Below, piece by piece: positions 45,313 to 54,793 of a stretch of DNA of 64,000 nucleotides (within the stretch, counting starts at the first letter, position 1; every line of letters begins with the position of its first letter). The stretch spans positions 1 to 64,000 of the forward strand of contig JAFZSA010000006.1 in assembly GCA_017619585.1 (NCBI GenBank). The letters run 5' to 3'. Source of the DNA: Bacteroidaceae bacterium (GTDB lineage Bacteria > Bacteroidota > Bacteroidia > Bacteroidales > Bacteroidaceae). The translations under genes were made by a program, and so were the position numbers. The notes beneath the pieces were generated by a model. That model was not told the DNA's origin. It searched no databases and saw only the letters and a program-made list of their open reading frames with translations.

Positions 45313-46446
45313 ATGAGTTTGTCAAAACAATATATACTTACATTTCTTCTGTTATTCTGTTCCCAGATTTATGCACAACAAATAAAAATAGGGAACTATA
45401 CTTTTCCTGCAGGAGGAGGCGAATATCAGGGTGAGATGTTCAAGGGAAAACCTTACGGAAAGGGCACGACAAAATATCCCAATGGTGATTTCCATACGGG
45501 TAACTATGTAAAAGGAAAAAGAGAAGGTCATGGCGTCTATCAGTTCTCTGACGGTGAGAAATATGATGGAGAATGGTTCCAGGACCAACAGCATGGATTC
45601 GGCACTTATTATTTCTCGAACAATAATCGGTATGAGGGTCTGTGGTTCCGCGACTATCAGGAAGGAGAGGGAACCATGTATTACTACAACGGTGATGTTT
45701 ATAAAGGCGAATGGGTTCAGGACAAGAGAGACGGTAAGGGAATATATACTCATGCCAATGGAGCCTATTATAGCGGTCACTGGAAGGCTGATATGCGAGA
45801 CGGTTATGGCGTCTATGACTGGCACAATGGTGACAAATACGAAGGTAATTGGAAGGAAAACAAGAAGAACGGCAAGGGAACTTATACATATGCTTCAGGC
45901 GATTCCTATACGGGTGATTGGTTGAATGACCAGAAACATGGTAAAGGCATTTACATCTTTGCCGACGGAACAAAGTATGAGGGACAATATCAACATGGAG
46001 AAAGAACCGGAGAAGGAATTTCCACTTTGCCAAACGGTGATAAATACGTTGGCCATTTCCTGAATGGAGAAAGAACGGGTTATGGTACATGTACATGGAA
46101 TTCCGGAGCAACATATATAGGAAACTGGAAATCAGACAAGCCTCACGGGGCAGGCAAATACACATGGGCTAACGGAGATGTCTATGATGGTAATTGGGTA
46201 AATGGTCTGATGGAAGGAAATGGTATACTCCGCCAGGCTGATGGCGTCAAATTCAAAGGCAGATTCCAGAAGGGAATGAAAGAAGGCTTCGGTATCCAGG
46301 AAGATGCCAATGGCGTAAGATCCGAGGGCGAATACCATTTGGGTAAACGTAACGGCGAATTTGTTGAGAAAGACAAAACCGGTACAATTATAAGAAAAGT
46401 AACGTACTTAAACGGTGAAGTAAGAACGACTTCAGAACAGAATTAA
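45313..46446 (+). CDS. secreted MORN-repeat protein
   Basis: A 377-residue protein with a signal peptide (MSLSKQYILTFLLLFCSQIYAQ) and then about 14 consecutive MORN repeats of exactly 23 residues, each built on a YxGxWxxGxxxGxGxxxxxxG pattern. MORN arrays fold as an elongated beta sheet and usually bind membranes or partner proteins. The repeats run almost to the end. Export suggests a periplasmic or surface role. A branching enzyme gene follows by 48 bp, but a link is not evident. ATG 45313 is chosen by the promoter and signal peptide. Confidence 0.88.
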   Translation: MSLSKQYILTFLLLFCSQIYAQQIKIGNYTFPAGGGEYQGEMFKGKPYGKGTTKYPNGDFHTGNYVKGKREGHGVYQFSDGEKYDGEWFQDQQHGFGTYYFSNNNRYEGLWFRDYQEGEGTMYYYNGDVYKGEWVQDKRDGKGIYTHANGAYYSGHWKADMRDGYGVYDWHNGDKYEGNWKENKKNGKGTYTYASGDSYTGDWLNDQKHGKGIYIFADGTKYEGQYQHGERTGEGISTLPNGDKYVGHFLNGERTGYGTCTWNSGATYIGNWKSDKPHGAGKYTWANGDVYDGNWVNGLMEGNGILRQADGVKFKGRFQKGMKEGFGIQEDANGVRSEGEYHLGKRNGEFVEKDKTGTIIRKVTYLNGEVRTTSEQN

Positions 46447-46494
46447 CAATCCACTAAAAACATAACTTTAGATTTAAATAAAAACTTATACATT

Positions 46495-48585
46495 ATGGCA
46501 CGCACCAAAGCTACCACCAAGAAAACCGCAACAAATGTAACGAAAAAGGCAAAGAGTCCTTCTTGTGTTACACCGCGTCAGCTTAAGCTAATCAAGAATG
46601 ACGCATATTTGGAACCTTTTTCTGATGCAATAAACGGCAGATATCAGGCTGCTATAGACAAGAAAATTGAGTTAGTTGGCGAAAAGGGAAGTCTTAATGA
46701 TTTTGCCACAGGTTATCTCTACTTCGGTCTGCACAAAACTGAAGATTCATGGATTCTAAGAGAATGGGCGCCCAATGCTATTGATATCTTTGTTGTAGGA
46801 GATTTTAATGACTGGAAAGAAAGTGCCAAATATGCTATGAAACGCATAAAGGGAACTGGAAACTGGGAAATCAAAATCAAGAACAAGAACTTCCGTCACG
46901 GAACCCACTTCAAACTGATGATTCATTGGGATGGCGGTTGTGGCGAGCGTATTCCTGCATGGGCAACCAGAGTCGTTCAGGATCCTGAAACACATTTGTT
47001 CAGTGCTCAGGTTTGGGATCCCGAAGAGAAGTTTGTCTGGCAGAATCCCAAGTTTAAGCCAGAGACAGACCCGTTGTTGATATATGAATGCCACATTGGA
47101 ATGGGGCAGGATGCAGAAAAGGTAGGTACCTATACTGAGTTCCGTGATAATGTCTTACCACGTATAGCAAAGTTAGGCTACAATTGCATACAGATAATGG
47201 CTATCCAGGAACATCCTTATTATGGGAGTTTCGGCTATCATGTAAGCAGTTTCTTTGCTGCAAGCAGCAGATTCGGTACGCCAGAAGAATTAAAGTCTTT
47301 GATTGATGCGGCTCATGCCAAAGGCATTGCTGTCATTATGGATATTGTACACAGCCATGCTGTCAAAAACGAGAATGAAGGATTGGGTAACTTTGCAGGT
47401 GACCCTAACCAATATTTCTATCAGGGCGCTTTGCATGAGCATCCCGCATGGGATAGTCTTTGTTTCGACTATGGCAAGAATGAAGTCCTGCACTTCTTGC
47501 TTTCTAACTGCAAATACTGGCTTGAAGAATATCACTTTGACGGTTTCCGCTTTGATGGTGTTACTTCAATGCTCTACTATAGCCATGGATTAGGTGAGAG
47601 TTTCTGCGAATATGCCGATTATTACAACGGACATCAAGATGGAAACGCTATTACATATCTGACGTTGGCAAACGATCTGATACATCAGGTCAACAAACAT
47701 GCTATAACTATTGCCGAAGAGGTTAGTGGTATGCCAGGTCTGGCAGCTCCGATTAAGGATGGAGGCTACGGTTTTGACTACCGAATGGCTATGAACATTC
47801 CTGATTTCTGGATTAAGACCATCAAGGAGCTAAAGGATGAGGACTGGAAACCAAGTGCAATGCTTTGGGAATTAACCAATCGTAGAAAAGACGAGAAAAC
47901 AATCTCTTATGCCGAGTCTCATGATCAGGCGCTTGTGGGAGACAAAACTATCATCTTCCGTCTAATAGATGCTGATATGTATTGGCATTTCAAGAAAGGT
48001 GATCAGACTTCTTCTGTAGAACGTGGTATTGCTTTACATAAGATGATTCGTTTGCTTACTGCGACTACCATAAATGGCGGTTATCTGAACTTCATGGGTA
48101 ATGAGTTCGGACATCCAGAATGGATTGACTTCCCACGTGAAGGTAATGGCTGGAGTTATAAGTATGCACGTAGGCAATGGAATCTTGTAGATGATAAATC
48201 TCTGTGTTATCATTATTTGAATGATTTTGATATTGCCATGCTGAAGATTATCAAAAAGCAAAAGCATTTCGAGAAACAGCCTGTTCAGGAAATCTGTCAT
48301 AATGATGGTGATCAGGTTTTTGCCTATCAACGTGGTGACTTGCTGTTCTTCTTCAACTTCAGCCCGACAAGGTCATATTGCGGCTACGGATTCATGGTTA
48401 AGCAGGGATCTTATGAGTATCTGCTCAACACGGATGATGTGTCCTTTGGCGGTAATGGCTTTAATGATGATAAATTAACTCATTTGACAAACTATGATAA
48501 TGTCTTGGCACGTGACAATAAGGGGTGGCTTCAATTATACTTGCCTGCCCGAACTGCCTGCGTGCTGAAAAAGGTAAAAGATTAA
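46495..48585 (+). CDS. glgB: 1,4-alpha-glucan branching enzyme, eukaryote-like GH13_8 type
   Basis: A 696-residue enzyme that transfers glucan chains to make alpha-1,6 branches in glycogen. It has a CBM48 domain (about 75-170) and a GH13 barrel; the nucleophile Asp is in GFRFDGVTSM, the acid Glu in IAEEVSGMPG and the third Asp in ESHDQA. The motif set and length resemble the eukaryotic-type branching enzymes (GH13_8) rather than E. coli GlgB. The first about 22 residues are unusual, rich in Lys, Thr and Ala (MARTKATTKKTATNVTKKAK) and likely disordered. It lies between MORN and aminotransferase genes with short gaps. Confidence 0.93.
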   Translation: MARTKATTKKTATNVTKKAKSPSCVTPRQLKLIKNDAYLEPFSDAINGRYQAAIDKKIELVGEKGSLNDFATGYLYFGLHKTEDSWILREWAPNAIDIFVVGDFNDWKESAKYAMKRIKGTGNWEIKIKNKNFRHGTHFKLMIHWDGGCGERIPAWATRVVQDPETHLFSAQVWDPEEKFVWQNPKFKPETDPLLIYECHIGMGQDAEKVGTYTEFRDNVLPRIAKLGYNCIQIMAIQEHPYYGSFGYHVSSFFAASSRFGTPEELKSLIDAAHAKGIAVIMDIVHSHAVKNENEGLGNFAGDPNQYFYQGALHEHPAWDSLCFDYGKNEVLHFLLSNCKYWLEEYHFDGFRFDGVTSMLYYSHGLGESFCEYADYYNGHQDGNAITYLTLANDLIHQVNKHAITIAEEVSGMPGLAAPIKDGGYGFDYRMAMNIPDFWIKTIKELKDEDWKPSAMLWELTNRRKDEKTISYAESHDQALVGDKTIIFRLIDADMYWHFKKGDQTSSVERGIALHKMIRLLTATTINGGYLNFMGNEFGHPEWIDFPREGNGWSYKYARRQWNLVDDKSLCYHYLNDFDIAMLKIIKKQKHFEKQPVQEICHNDGDQVFAYQRGDLLFFFNFSPTRSYCGYGFMVKQGSYEYLLNTDDVSFGGNGFNDDKLTHLTNYDNVLARDNKGWLQLYLPARTACVLKKVKD

Positions 48586-48616
48586 TAATAACTCATATTA
48601 GAAATAACGATTAAAG

Positions 48617-49819
48617 ATGCCAAAAATTTCTGTACGTGGATTTGAGATGCCCGAGTCGCCAATTCGTAAATTGGCACCATTGGCTTTTGCGGCTAAAGAA
48701 CGTGGAGTTCATGTCTATCATCTTAATATTGGTCAGCCTGACCTCCCAACTCCTAAGGCGGCACTCGATGCAATCCATAACATAGACCGTAAGATCCTTG
48801 AATACAGTCCAAGTCAGGGATATCTTAGTTACAGAAAAAAACTTGTAAATTATTACGCAAAATACAATATCAACCTCACAGCTGACGATATTATTATCAC
48901 CAGTGGCGGTTCTGAGGCTGTGTTGTTCTCATTCCTGGCATGTCTGAATCCTGGTGACGAGATTATTGTTCCCGAGCCAGCTTATGCCAACTATATGGCA
49001 TTTGCAATATCTGCCGGTGCAGTAATCCGTACGATTGCCACTACCATCGAGGAGGGTTTTTCTCTGCCTAAGGTTGAGAAATTCGAGGAGTTGATTAATG
49101 AGAAGACTCGTGCCATTCTGATATGCAATCCGAACAACCCAACAGGATACTTGTATACCAGACGCGAGATGAACCAGATTCGTGATTTGGTTAAGAAGTA
49201 CGATCTGTATCTTTTCTCTGACGAGGTATACCGTGAGTTTATCTATACTGGAAGTCCCTATATCAGCGCATGTCATCTGGAAGGTATAGAAAACAACGTT
49301 GTATTGATTGACTCTGTCAGCAAACGATATAGTGAGTGTGGAATCAGAATAGGTGCTCTCATTACCAAAAACCAGGAGGTACGTAAGGCTGTCATGAAAT
49401 TCTGCCAGGCTCGTTTGAGTCCTCCACTTATTGGTCAGATTGCTGCAGAAGCCAGCTTGGATGAGCCGGAAGAGTATAGTCGTGAAGTATATGACGAGTA
49501 TGTAGAGCGCAGAAAATGTCTTATTGACGGACTGAATCGTATTCCAGGTGTTTACAGTCCCATTCCTATGGGGGCCTTCTATACGGTTGCAAAACTGCCT
49601 GTTGACGATGCCGAAAAGTTCTGTGCTTGGTGCTTGAGCGATTTCAACTACGAAGGAGAAACTGTTATGATGGCTCCTGCCGCAGGTTTCTATACAACTC
49701 CAGGTTCTGGTAGAGATGAAGTCCGTCTGGCATATGTGCTCAAGAAGGAGGACTTAACTCGTGCCCTTTTTGTATTGCGTAAAGCTCTCGAGGCTTATCC
49801 TGGTACAACGCTCAAGTAA
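48617..49819 (+). CDS. class I/II PLP-dependent aminotransferase
   Basis: A 400-residue fold-type I aminotransferase of the aspartate aminotransferase superfamily. The PLP lysine is in SVSKRYSECGIRIG, with ICNPNNPTGY and SDEVYREF forming the cofactor site. Substrate cannot be read with certainty; close relatives in Bacteroidales are annotated as aspartate or general amino acid aminotransferases. The start MPKISVRGFEMPESPIRKL is typical of that group. It follows glgB after 31 bp and precedes the permease by 25 bp. Confidence 0.92.
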   Translation: MPKISVRGFEMPESPIRKLAPLAFAAKERGVHVYHLNIGQPDLPTPKAALDAIHNIDRKILEYSPSQGYLSYRKKLVNYYAKYNINLTADDIIITSGGSEAVLFSFLACLNPGDEIIVPEPAYANYMAFAISAGAVIRTIATTIEEGFSLPKVEKFEELINEKTRAILICNPNNPTGYLYTRREMNQIRDLVKKYDLYLFSDEVYREFIYTGSPYISACHLEGIENNVVLIDSVSKRYSECGIRIGALITKNQEVRKAVMKFCQARLSPPLIGQIAAEASLDEPEEYSREVYDEYVERRKCLIDGLNRIPGVYSPIPMGAFYTVAKLPVDDAEKFCAWCLSDFNYEGETVMMAPAAGFYTTPGSGRDEVRLAYVLKKEDLTRALFVLRKALEAYPGTTLK

Positions 49820-49844
49820 TAACATTTAATTTACATAGAGGGAT

Positions 49845-51086
49845 ATGTTTACATGGTTTATAGCAAGTCGATTGTTCCGACATTCTGACGATGTTAAACG
49901 TGTCTCTAAACCGGCCATACGTATTGCAACACTTGGTGTTGCAGTAGGTGTGGCTATTATGTTATTAAGTACTGGCGTTGTTTTAGCCTTCCAAAGCGAG
50001 ATCAAGAACAAAGTTCTTGGCTTTGGCTCTCATATTCAGGTTATAAATTACGATAGTCAGAATTCTGAACAATATAAGCCTATTGTTTTCAACCAGGAAA
50101 CCTTTTCGGTTCTTGATTCTGTTCCTGGTGCACAGACTGTTTCTCCATTCTGCATAAAACCTGGTATGCTTAAGACGGACAATTCGTTCAGAGGTGTTAT
50201 GTTTAAAGGAGTAGGAGAGCGTTATGATTACAGTTTCTTCCGTAAACATCTTATTGATGGAGAGATTGCCTCTTTCCCTGATACGTCAACTACGGGCAAG
50301 CTTATCATCTCCCAGTCGCTCTCCAAACAGATGTCCCTTAAGGTGGGCTCTGATGTATATGCTTATTTCTTTGAGGATAGAGTTAAAGCACGTAAGTTCA
50401 AGGTTTCTGCTATCTATTGCACTAATCTGACCGACTTCGACAATAAACTTGTATTTACAGATGTTTCTACAGTACAGAAACTTCTTGGTTTTGATACCTA
50501 TCAGTATTCAGGGGCAGAAATCTGGTTAAGTGACTTTTCTCAGTTGCCAGAAGCATCGTCTTATATTATAAATAAGGTAAACAGAACACAAGACCCTTAT
50601 GGAGCGTATTATACCAGTATGAGTATATACGAGATGTATCCCCAAATCTTTGCATGGCTACAGTTGCTGGATCTGGATGTTTGGGTTATTCTTATCCTTA
50701 TGGTTTGTGTTGCAGGTGTGACTATGATAAGTGGATTGCTTATCATTATACTTGAGCGTACAAACTTTATTGGAATTCTGAAGGCACTTGGTGCAAGCAA
50801 TTCGCGTATGCGTCATATCTTCCTTTATTTCAGCTTCTTTGTCATCTTGCGTGGCATGTTATACGGTAACATCTTGGCATTTGCCCTTATTTTCATACAG
50901 CAACAATGGCATTTGATACACTTGGATCCGACTGTATATTATGTAGAAGCTGTTCCTGTAACTGTTGATTGGGCTTTCTTTACGATAATAAATGTTGCAA
51001 CACTCGTTATTTGTGTATTGGCACTTGTTATCCCCAGTTATCTTATTTCAAATATTCATCCAGCAAAGAGTATTCGTTTTGAATGA
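49845..51086 (+). CDS. LolC/LolE-type ABC transporter permease
   Basis: A 413-residue permease with four membrane segments: one near residues 25-50 and three near the C-terminus (about 275-300, 320-345, 370-395), the FtsX-like/LolC layout with a large periplasmic domain between. Such proteins extract lipoproteins from the inner membrane with a LolD ATPase and LolA carrier. No LolD gene is nearby, so its ATPase partner lies elsewhere. It ends one base before the stop of convergent prmA, so the two 3' ends are almost touching. Confidence 0.87.
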   Translation: MFTWFIASRLFRHSDDVKRVSKPAIRIATLGVAVGVAIMLLSTGVVLAFQSEIKNKVLGFGSHIQVINYDSQNSEQYKPIVFNQETFSVLDSVPGAQTVSPFCIKPGMLKTDNSFRGVMFKGVGERYDYSFFRKHLIDGEIASFPDTSTTGKLIISQSLSKQMSLKVGSDVYAYFFEDRVKARKFKVSAIYCTNLTDFDNKLVFTDVSTVQKLLGFDTYQYSGAEIWLSDFSQLPEASSYIINKVNRTQDPYGAYYTSMSIYEMYPQIFAWLQLLDLDVWVILILMVCVAGVTMISGLLIIILERTNFIGILKALGASNSRMRHIFLYFSFFVILRGMLYGNILAFALIFIQQQWHLIHLDPTVYYVEAVPVTVDWAFFTIINVATLVICVLALVIPSYLISNIHPAKSIRFE

Positions 51087-51087
51087 T

Positions 51088-51936
51088 CTACTGTTTCTCC
51101 AAGAGAAGCATACACCAGTTTTCGTCGCTCTCTTTCTTAATCAGCTTTAGGTTTTCTTTTTGTGCTGCTTCCAGTAATACTGGTACATCTTCTGTGTAGA
51201 AACCACTCAGTAACATCTGCCCCTTGGGTGATAACTTGCTACTGAAGGCGTGCAGATCGTTTAGCAGGATGTTTCTGTTAATGTTGGCTATCAGCAAGTC
51301 GGCATTTCCTGTTTTCGTCAGGACTGTTGAATCTCCTTCCTCTACAGTTATTTTATTTTGTACCCCATTCAAAAGAATGTTATCACGAGTATTTTCAACA
51401 CTCCATTCGTCAATGTCATAGGCAAATACACTTGCAGCTCCTCTTTTGATACACATAATGGAAAGTATGCCGGTACCTGTGCCTGCATCAATAATCTTTT
51501 TGTCTGTAAGGTCTTGAGTAGCTAACTCACGTAATATCATACGAGTGGTTTGGTGACTTCCTGTTCCAAAAGCCAGTTTGGGGGATATAATGATGTCATA
51601 GGGTAGAACGGGTACATCCGTATGCTTTACGTCATGAATTACAATAGTATTATCTATTATGATGGGGTGAAAGCCTTCTTCTTCCCATACGGCATTCCAA
51701 TCTTCGTATTTTGCTTCTGCTATGCCGTATTTTATACTTACATCCGTAAAGGGGAATTCCTCTATTGTCTGTCTTAGCCTTTCTTCGTCAAATAAGGGCT
51801 TCTGAATATAGGCTTGTAATCCTTTGTCCGTTGGAACGAAGGACTCAAATTCAATCTCTGCCAATGATGCGGACAAGACATCGCTATAAGCCTCTATGTA
51901 TGGCTTTATGTTGAAGTTTACCTCGTAGTATTTCAT
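51088..51936 (-). CDS. prmA: ribosomal protein L11 methyltransferase
   Basis: A 282-residue SAM-dependent methyltransferase that trimethylates L11. The SAM motif IDAGTGTGILSI, the AFGTGSHQTT segment and LLIANINRNIL (corresponding to NPPY-type motif IV) are present. I start at ATG 51936 (MKYYEVNFNI); the longer frame from 51948 begins inside the promoter element. PrmA is usually non-essential. The 3' end meets lolC-like gene 1 bp away on the other strand. Confidence 0.92.
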   Translation of the reverse strand: MKYYEVNFNIKPYIEAYSDVLSASLAEIEFESFVPTDKGLQAYIQKPLFDEERLRQTIEEFPFTDVSIKYGIAEAKYEDWNAVWEEEGFHPIIIDNTIVIHDVKHTDVPVLPYDIIISPKLAFGTGSHQTTRMILRELATQDLTDKKIIDAGTGTGILSIMCIKRGAASVFAYDIDEWSVENTRDNILLNGVQNKITVEEGDSTVLTKTGNADLLIANINRNILLNDLHAFSSKLSPKGQMLLSGFYTEDVPVLLEAAQKENLKLIKKESDENWCMLLLEKQ

Positions 51937-51945
51937 AACAGAATG

Positions 51946-51953
51946 CAAAAATA
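51946..51953 (-). promoter_or_regulatory. -7 element of prmA
   Basis: TATTTTTG on the minus strand with a near-consensus TTTC 20 bp upstream. The predicted transcription start falls within about 5 nt of the prmA ATG. Confidence 0.55.
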
Positions 51954-52004
51954 CATATATTTTTGTAACTGGGGAAATTTCCTCGCCAAATTAGGTAAAA
52001 TCCT

Positions 52005-52036
52005 TTTGGCTATTTCGTTTAATACTTCTACCTTTG
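52005..52036 (+). promoter_or_regulatory. promoter of the low-complexity secreted protein
   Basis: TTTG (52005-52008) and TACCTTTG (52029-52036) with a 20 bp spacer, 28 bp before the ATG at 52065. Confidence 0.8.
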
Positions 52037-52064
52037 TATCATAAACAAATAAAACCATAGTGTT

Positions 52065-53132
52065 ATGAAGTTTTTGTATCTTTTTCTTTTGTCGGTTTGG
52101 GGTCTTTCTGCAACTGTTCATGCACAAGACATAGATGATGATATGTACTTTGTTTCCAGCAAGAAGGAAGTTGCAAAATCTGTTGCTAAGACAACAAAGA
52201 ACAAGTCCACCTACAAGGATGTATCAAATATTGTTACTTCCGAAGAGTATGAAGATGCCAATGTTGACTACCATACCGGACAACTGCGTGATGTAGATGA
52301 TTACAACAGACGTGGTAATTTGGTTAACAATGGACAAGTTGTAGCCAAGTTGGTTAATGACACCTTATATGTATTCAGCAATGATAGCACTAGTCAGAAG
52401 ACATATGTATATGGTAGTGAGGCAGAATCTGGTAGCAATTACTATGATGATGATAACTCCTACTATGATGACTATGTTCTGACTTCTCGTTTAGGTCGTT
52501 ACCACAGTGTTCATTTTATTGACCCATGGTATTGGGATTATTGCTATGGATGGTATGATCCCTGGTATGACCCATGGTACGGATGGTATGCCCCCTATTA
52601 CCGTCACGGCTTCTATAGCTGGTATGACTGGGGATTGTATCATCGTCCTTCATGGTATTTTGGCTGGGGTGGTTACATACATTATCCTTCATATCACCAT
52701 CATGGAGGTATAAGTCATCATCCGAGTAGTCTTCCTATTCGTTATGGAGGACAACGAATGGCTGGCTATACCAGCAGAGGTAATCGCACTGGTCTGTCTG
52801 TCCCTTCTCGCAATGACCGAAACACTGTTTCTACACGCGGAAATATTTCAACGCGTCAAGGAAATGTAAGATCAACTACTGAGCGTAATGTCTCTTCACG
52901 TTCTGACAGAGGAATTTCACGTGGGGAAAGAGGCTCATCACGTACAGAGTCATCATCCAGAACATACGAATCCAGCCGTTCTTCTTCATCCTCATCTCGC
53001 AGTTCGTCTGTAAGTGGCGGCTTTGGTGGTAGTTCCAGAGGTGGTAGCTTCGGAAGCGGTGGTAGTTTTGGAGGAGGATCACGTGGTGGTGGCTTTAGTG
53101 GTGGCGGTGCCTCTCGTGGTGGACGCAGATAA
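52065..53132 (+). CDS. secreted low-complexity protein, Trp/Tyr/Asp-rich then Gly/Ser/Arg-rich
   Basis: A 355-residue protein with a signal peptide (MKFLYLFLLSVWGLSATVHAQ). Residues about 120-145 are Tyr/Asp-rich; 155-225 are very aromatic, with repeated WYDPWYDPWYGWY-type runs and His clusters; the C-terminal 100 residues are Ser/Arg then Gly/Ser/Arg low complexity (GGSFGSGGSFGGG type). No catalytic domain is visible. I do not recognise a family with a known function. It may be a surface-attached or RNA/DNA-sticky protein, but that is a guess. It precedes a FadL-type porin by about 50 bp and shares its direction. Confidence 0.75.
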   Translation: MKFLYLFLLSVWGLSATVHAQDIDDDMYFVSSKKEVAKSVAKTTKNKSTYKDVSNIVTSEEYEDANVDYHTGQLRDVDDYNRRGNLVNNGQVVAKLVNDTLYVFSNDSTSQKTYVYGSEAESGSNYYDDDNSYYDDYVLTSRLGRYHSVHFIDPWYWDYCYGWYDPWYDPWYGWYAPYYRHGFYSWYDWGLYHRPSWYFGWGGYIHYPSYHHHGGISHHPSSLPIRYGGQRMAGYTSRGNRTGLSVPSRNDRNTVSTRGNISTRQGNVRSTTERNVSSRSDRGISRGERGSSRTESSSRTYESSRSSSSSSRSSSVSGGFGGSSRGGSFGSGGSFGGGSRGGGFSGGGASRGGRR

Positions 53133-53138
53133 GACTCC

Positions 53139-53159
53139 AATTGATAATTGATAATTGAG
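53139..53159. repeat. three heptamers between two genes
   Basis: AATTGAT, AATTGAT, AATTGAG directly follow the stop of the low-complexity gene. Confidence 0.8.
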
Positions 53160-53185
53160 TATTTTATATCAAATAATATTGAATT

Positions 53186-54754
53186 ATGAAAAAGCTGTTT
53201 TCAATATCTTTGCTTCTATGTGCTGCTTCAGCTTATGCACAGGATACCTATATGAATGAGCAGATGCTAAATAACTCCGATGATGTAATAGGTACATCAC
53301 GTTATGTGGGTATGGGTGGAGCCTTAGGCGCACTTGGTGCCGATATGAGTGTTATCAGTTGGAATCCTGCAGGCATCGGACTTTACAGAAAAGGTGATGT
53401 GGCTCTAACTTTTGGCGGTCTCTGGAACAAGAACAGAATTAAGGAGGAGAACCGTGGGGCAGGAACTTTCGACCAGATAGGTGTTGTATTTAACTTCAAG
53501 ACTGAATCTGACGTCTGTCCTTATGTAAATTTTGCTGTCAATTATCAGAAGAAAAAGAATTTCTTCTCTAATTTCTATGCTGATAGCGATTTAAATTATC
53601 CTCTCAACATTAGCCAGATGGATCAGCTGGCTGAACTTGCCAGCTATGGATATGGTACAAATAGAAATCTTACTGGTCTTGCAATAGATAATAAAGCCTT
53701 GACCAGTTACACAGATGATGAGGGTAAATTAAGGTATTCAAACAAGTATTACGGAGATTATAACACATATACGCATCATAGTGATGGTTCACTACGTGGT
53801 TGGGATTTCAATGTCAGCACTAATATAATGAATCGTGCCTTCTTGGGTCTAACTTTTGGAGTAGATAATATTGACTACAACGCATGGACAAACTATTTCG
53901 AAGCTAGCCATTTTATAGACGATAACGATGTTGAACATAAAGGCGACTATAGCATTTGGAACGATTATAATGTAACAGGATATGGCTTTAACTTCAAACT
54001 TGGTGGTATTGTCCTTCCTTTTGAAGACAATTCATTCCGTGTTGGTTTTGCAATAGAGTCTCCTACATGGTACAAACTCAAGAGTAGTGTCTGGATGAAT
54101 TATGCTGACGAAACACAAAATCCAATTGAAATTTCGAAATCTGTTGAAAGCTATTTGCCCTTTAATATCAAAACTCCATGGAAGTTCCGTGCCAGCATGG
54201 GAAGTACCGTTAGTAATAAATTTGCATGGGATGTTGACTATGAATATGCTAGTTACAAGAATATGACGCAACGTTATCCCTATGATGATTCTTTCAGCGG
54301 AGAAAAGGATATAGCCATGAATGATCATATGTATGAGAATCTTAAGGGCGTTCATACCATTCGTGCTGGTGTTGAGGTTCGTCCTATAACTCCTTTGGCA
54401 TTCCGTCTGGGTTATAATTTCTCAACCTCCCCGTATGAAAAGAATGCTAACTTCGACCAGATACTTATCAATAGTGCTTCAATGGATTATATAACACGCA
54501 CTAACTATATGATTACCAAGCCTACACATATCCTCAGTTTAGGTGCTGGTTATAGATGGAAGAAGTTCTATTTTGATTTGGCATACAAGATTCGTCATCA
54601 GAAAGCCGATTTCTATGCCTTTGACGACAGTTTTACAAGCCCTGATACAGATTTCTCAACTGCTAATCCTGATTTAATGAATGTACGCCTTGAGCCTGTG
54701 CCTGTAGATCTTACGCGTCATAGCATTACCTGTACCTTGGGTATAAAGTTCTGA
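53186..54754 (+). CDS. FadL/OmpP1-family outer membrane transporter
   Basis: A 522-residue outer membrane beta-barrel with a signal peptide (MKKLFSISLLLCAASAYAQ). The N-terminal GGALGALGADMSVISWNPAGI motif is typical of the OMPP1/FadL/TodX family, and the barrel ends with aromatic Phe (CTLGIKF). The family passes hydrophobic molecules such as fatty acids across the outer membrane; in Bacteroidales annotations it is often called hemin receptor without proof. It probably shares a transcript with the low-complexity protein. A hairpin follows its stop, overlapping the convergent kinase stop. Confidence 0.85.
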   Translation: MKKLFSISLLLCAASAYAQDTYMNEQMLNNSDDVIGTSRYVGMGGALGALGADMSVISWNPAGIGLYRKGDVALTFGGLWNKNRIKEENRGAGTFDQIGVVFNFKTESDVCPYVNFAVNYQKKKNFFSNFYADSDLNYPLNISQMDQLAELASYGYGTNRNLTGLAIDNKALTSYTDDEGKLRYSNKYYGDYNTYTHHSDGSLRGWDFNVSTNIMNRAFLGLTFGVDNIDYNAWTNYFEASHFIDDNDVEHKGDYSIWNDYNVTGYGFNFKLGGIVLPFEDNSFRVGFAIESPTWYKLKSSVWMNYADETQNPIEISKSVESYLPFNIKTPWKFRASMGSTVSNKFAWDVDYEYASYKNMTQRYPYDDSFSGEKDIAMNDHMYENLKGVHTIRAGVEVRPITPLAFRLGYNFSTSPYEKNANFDQILINSASMDYITRTNYMITKPTHILSLGAGYRWKKFYFDLAYKIRHQKADFYAFDDSFTSPDTDFSTANPDLMNVRLEPVPVDLTRHSITCTLGIKF

Positions 54755-54762
54755 TATAAAAA

Positions 54763-54793
54763 AGAAGAGTAGGGGATTTGCCTCTACTCTTCT
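54763..54793 (-). terminator. terminator overlapping the kinase stop codon
   Basis: AGAAGAGTAG-GGG pairs with CC-TCTACTCTTCT (one mismatch), followed on the minus strand by TTTTTT. It serves the kinase pair; on the plus strand it may also end the porin gene. Confidence 0.75.

Noticed and set aside
46495..46560. The N-terminus MARTKATTKKTA of the branching enzyme resembles the histone H3 tail
   Set aside because: The match is a few residues in a low-complexity basic stretch and the rest is a standard branching enzyme; no homology is implied.
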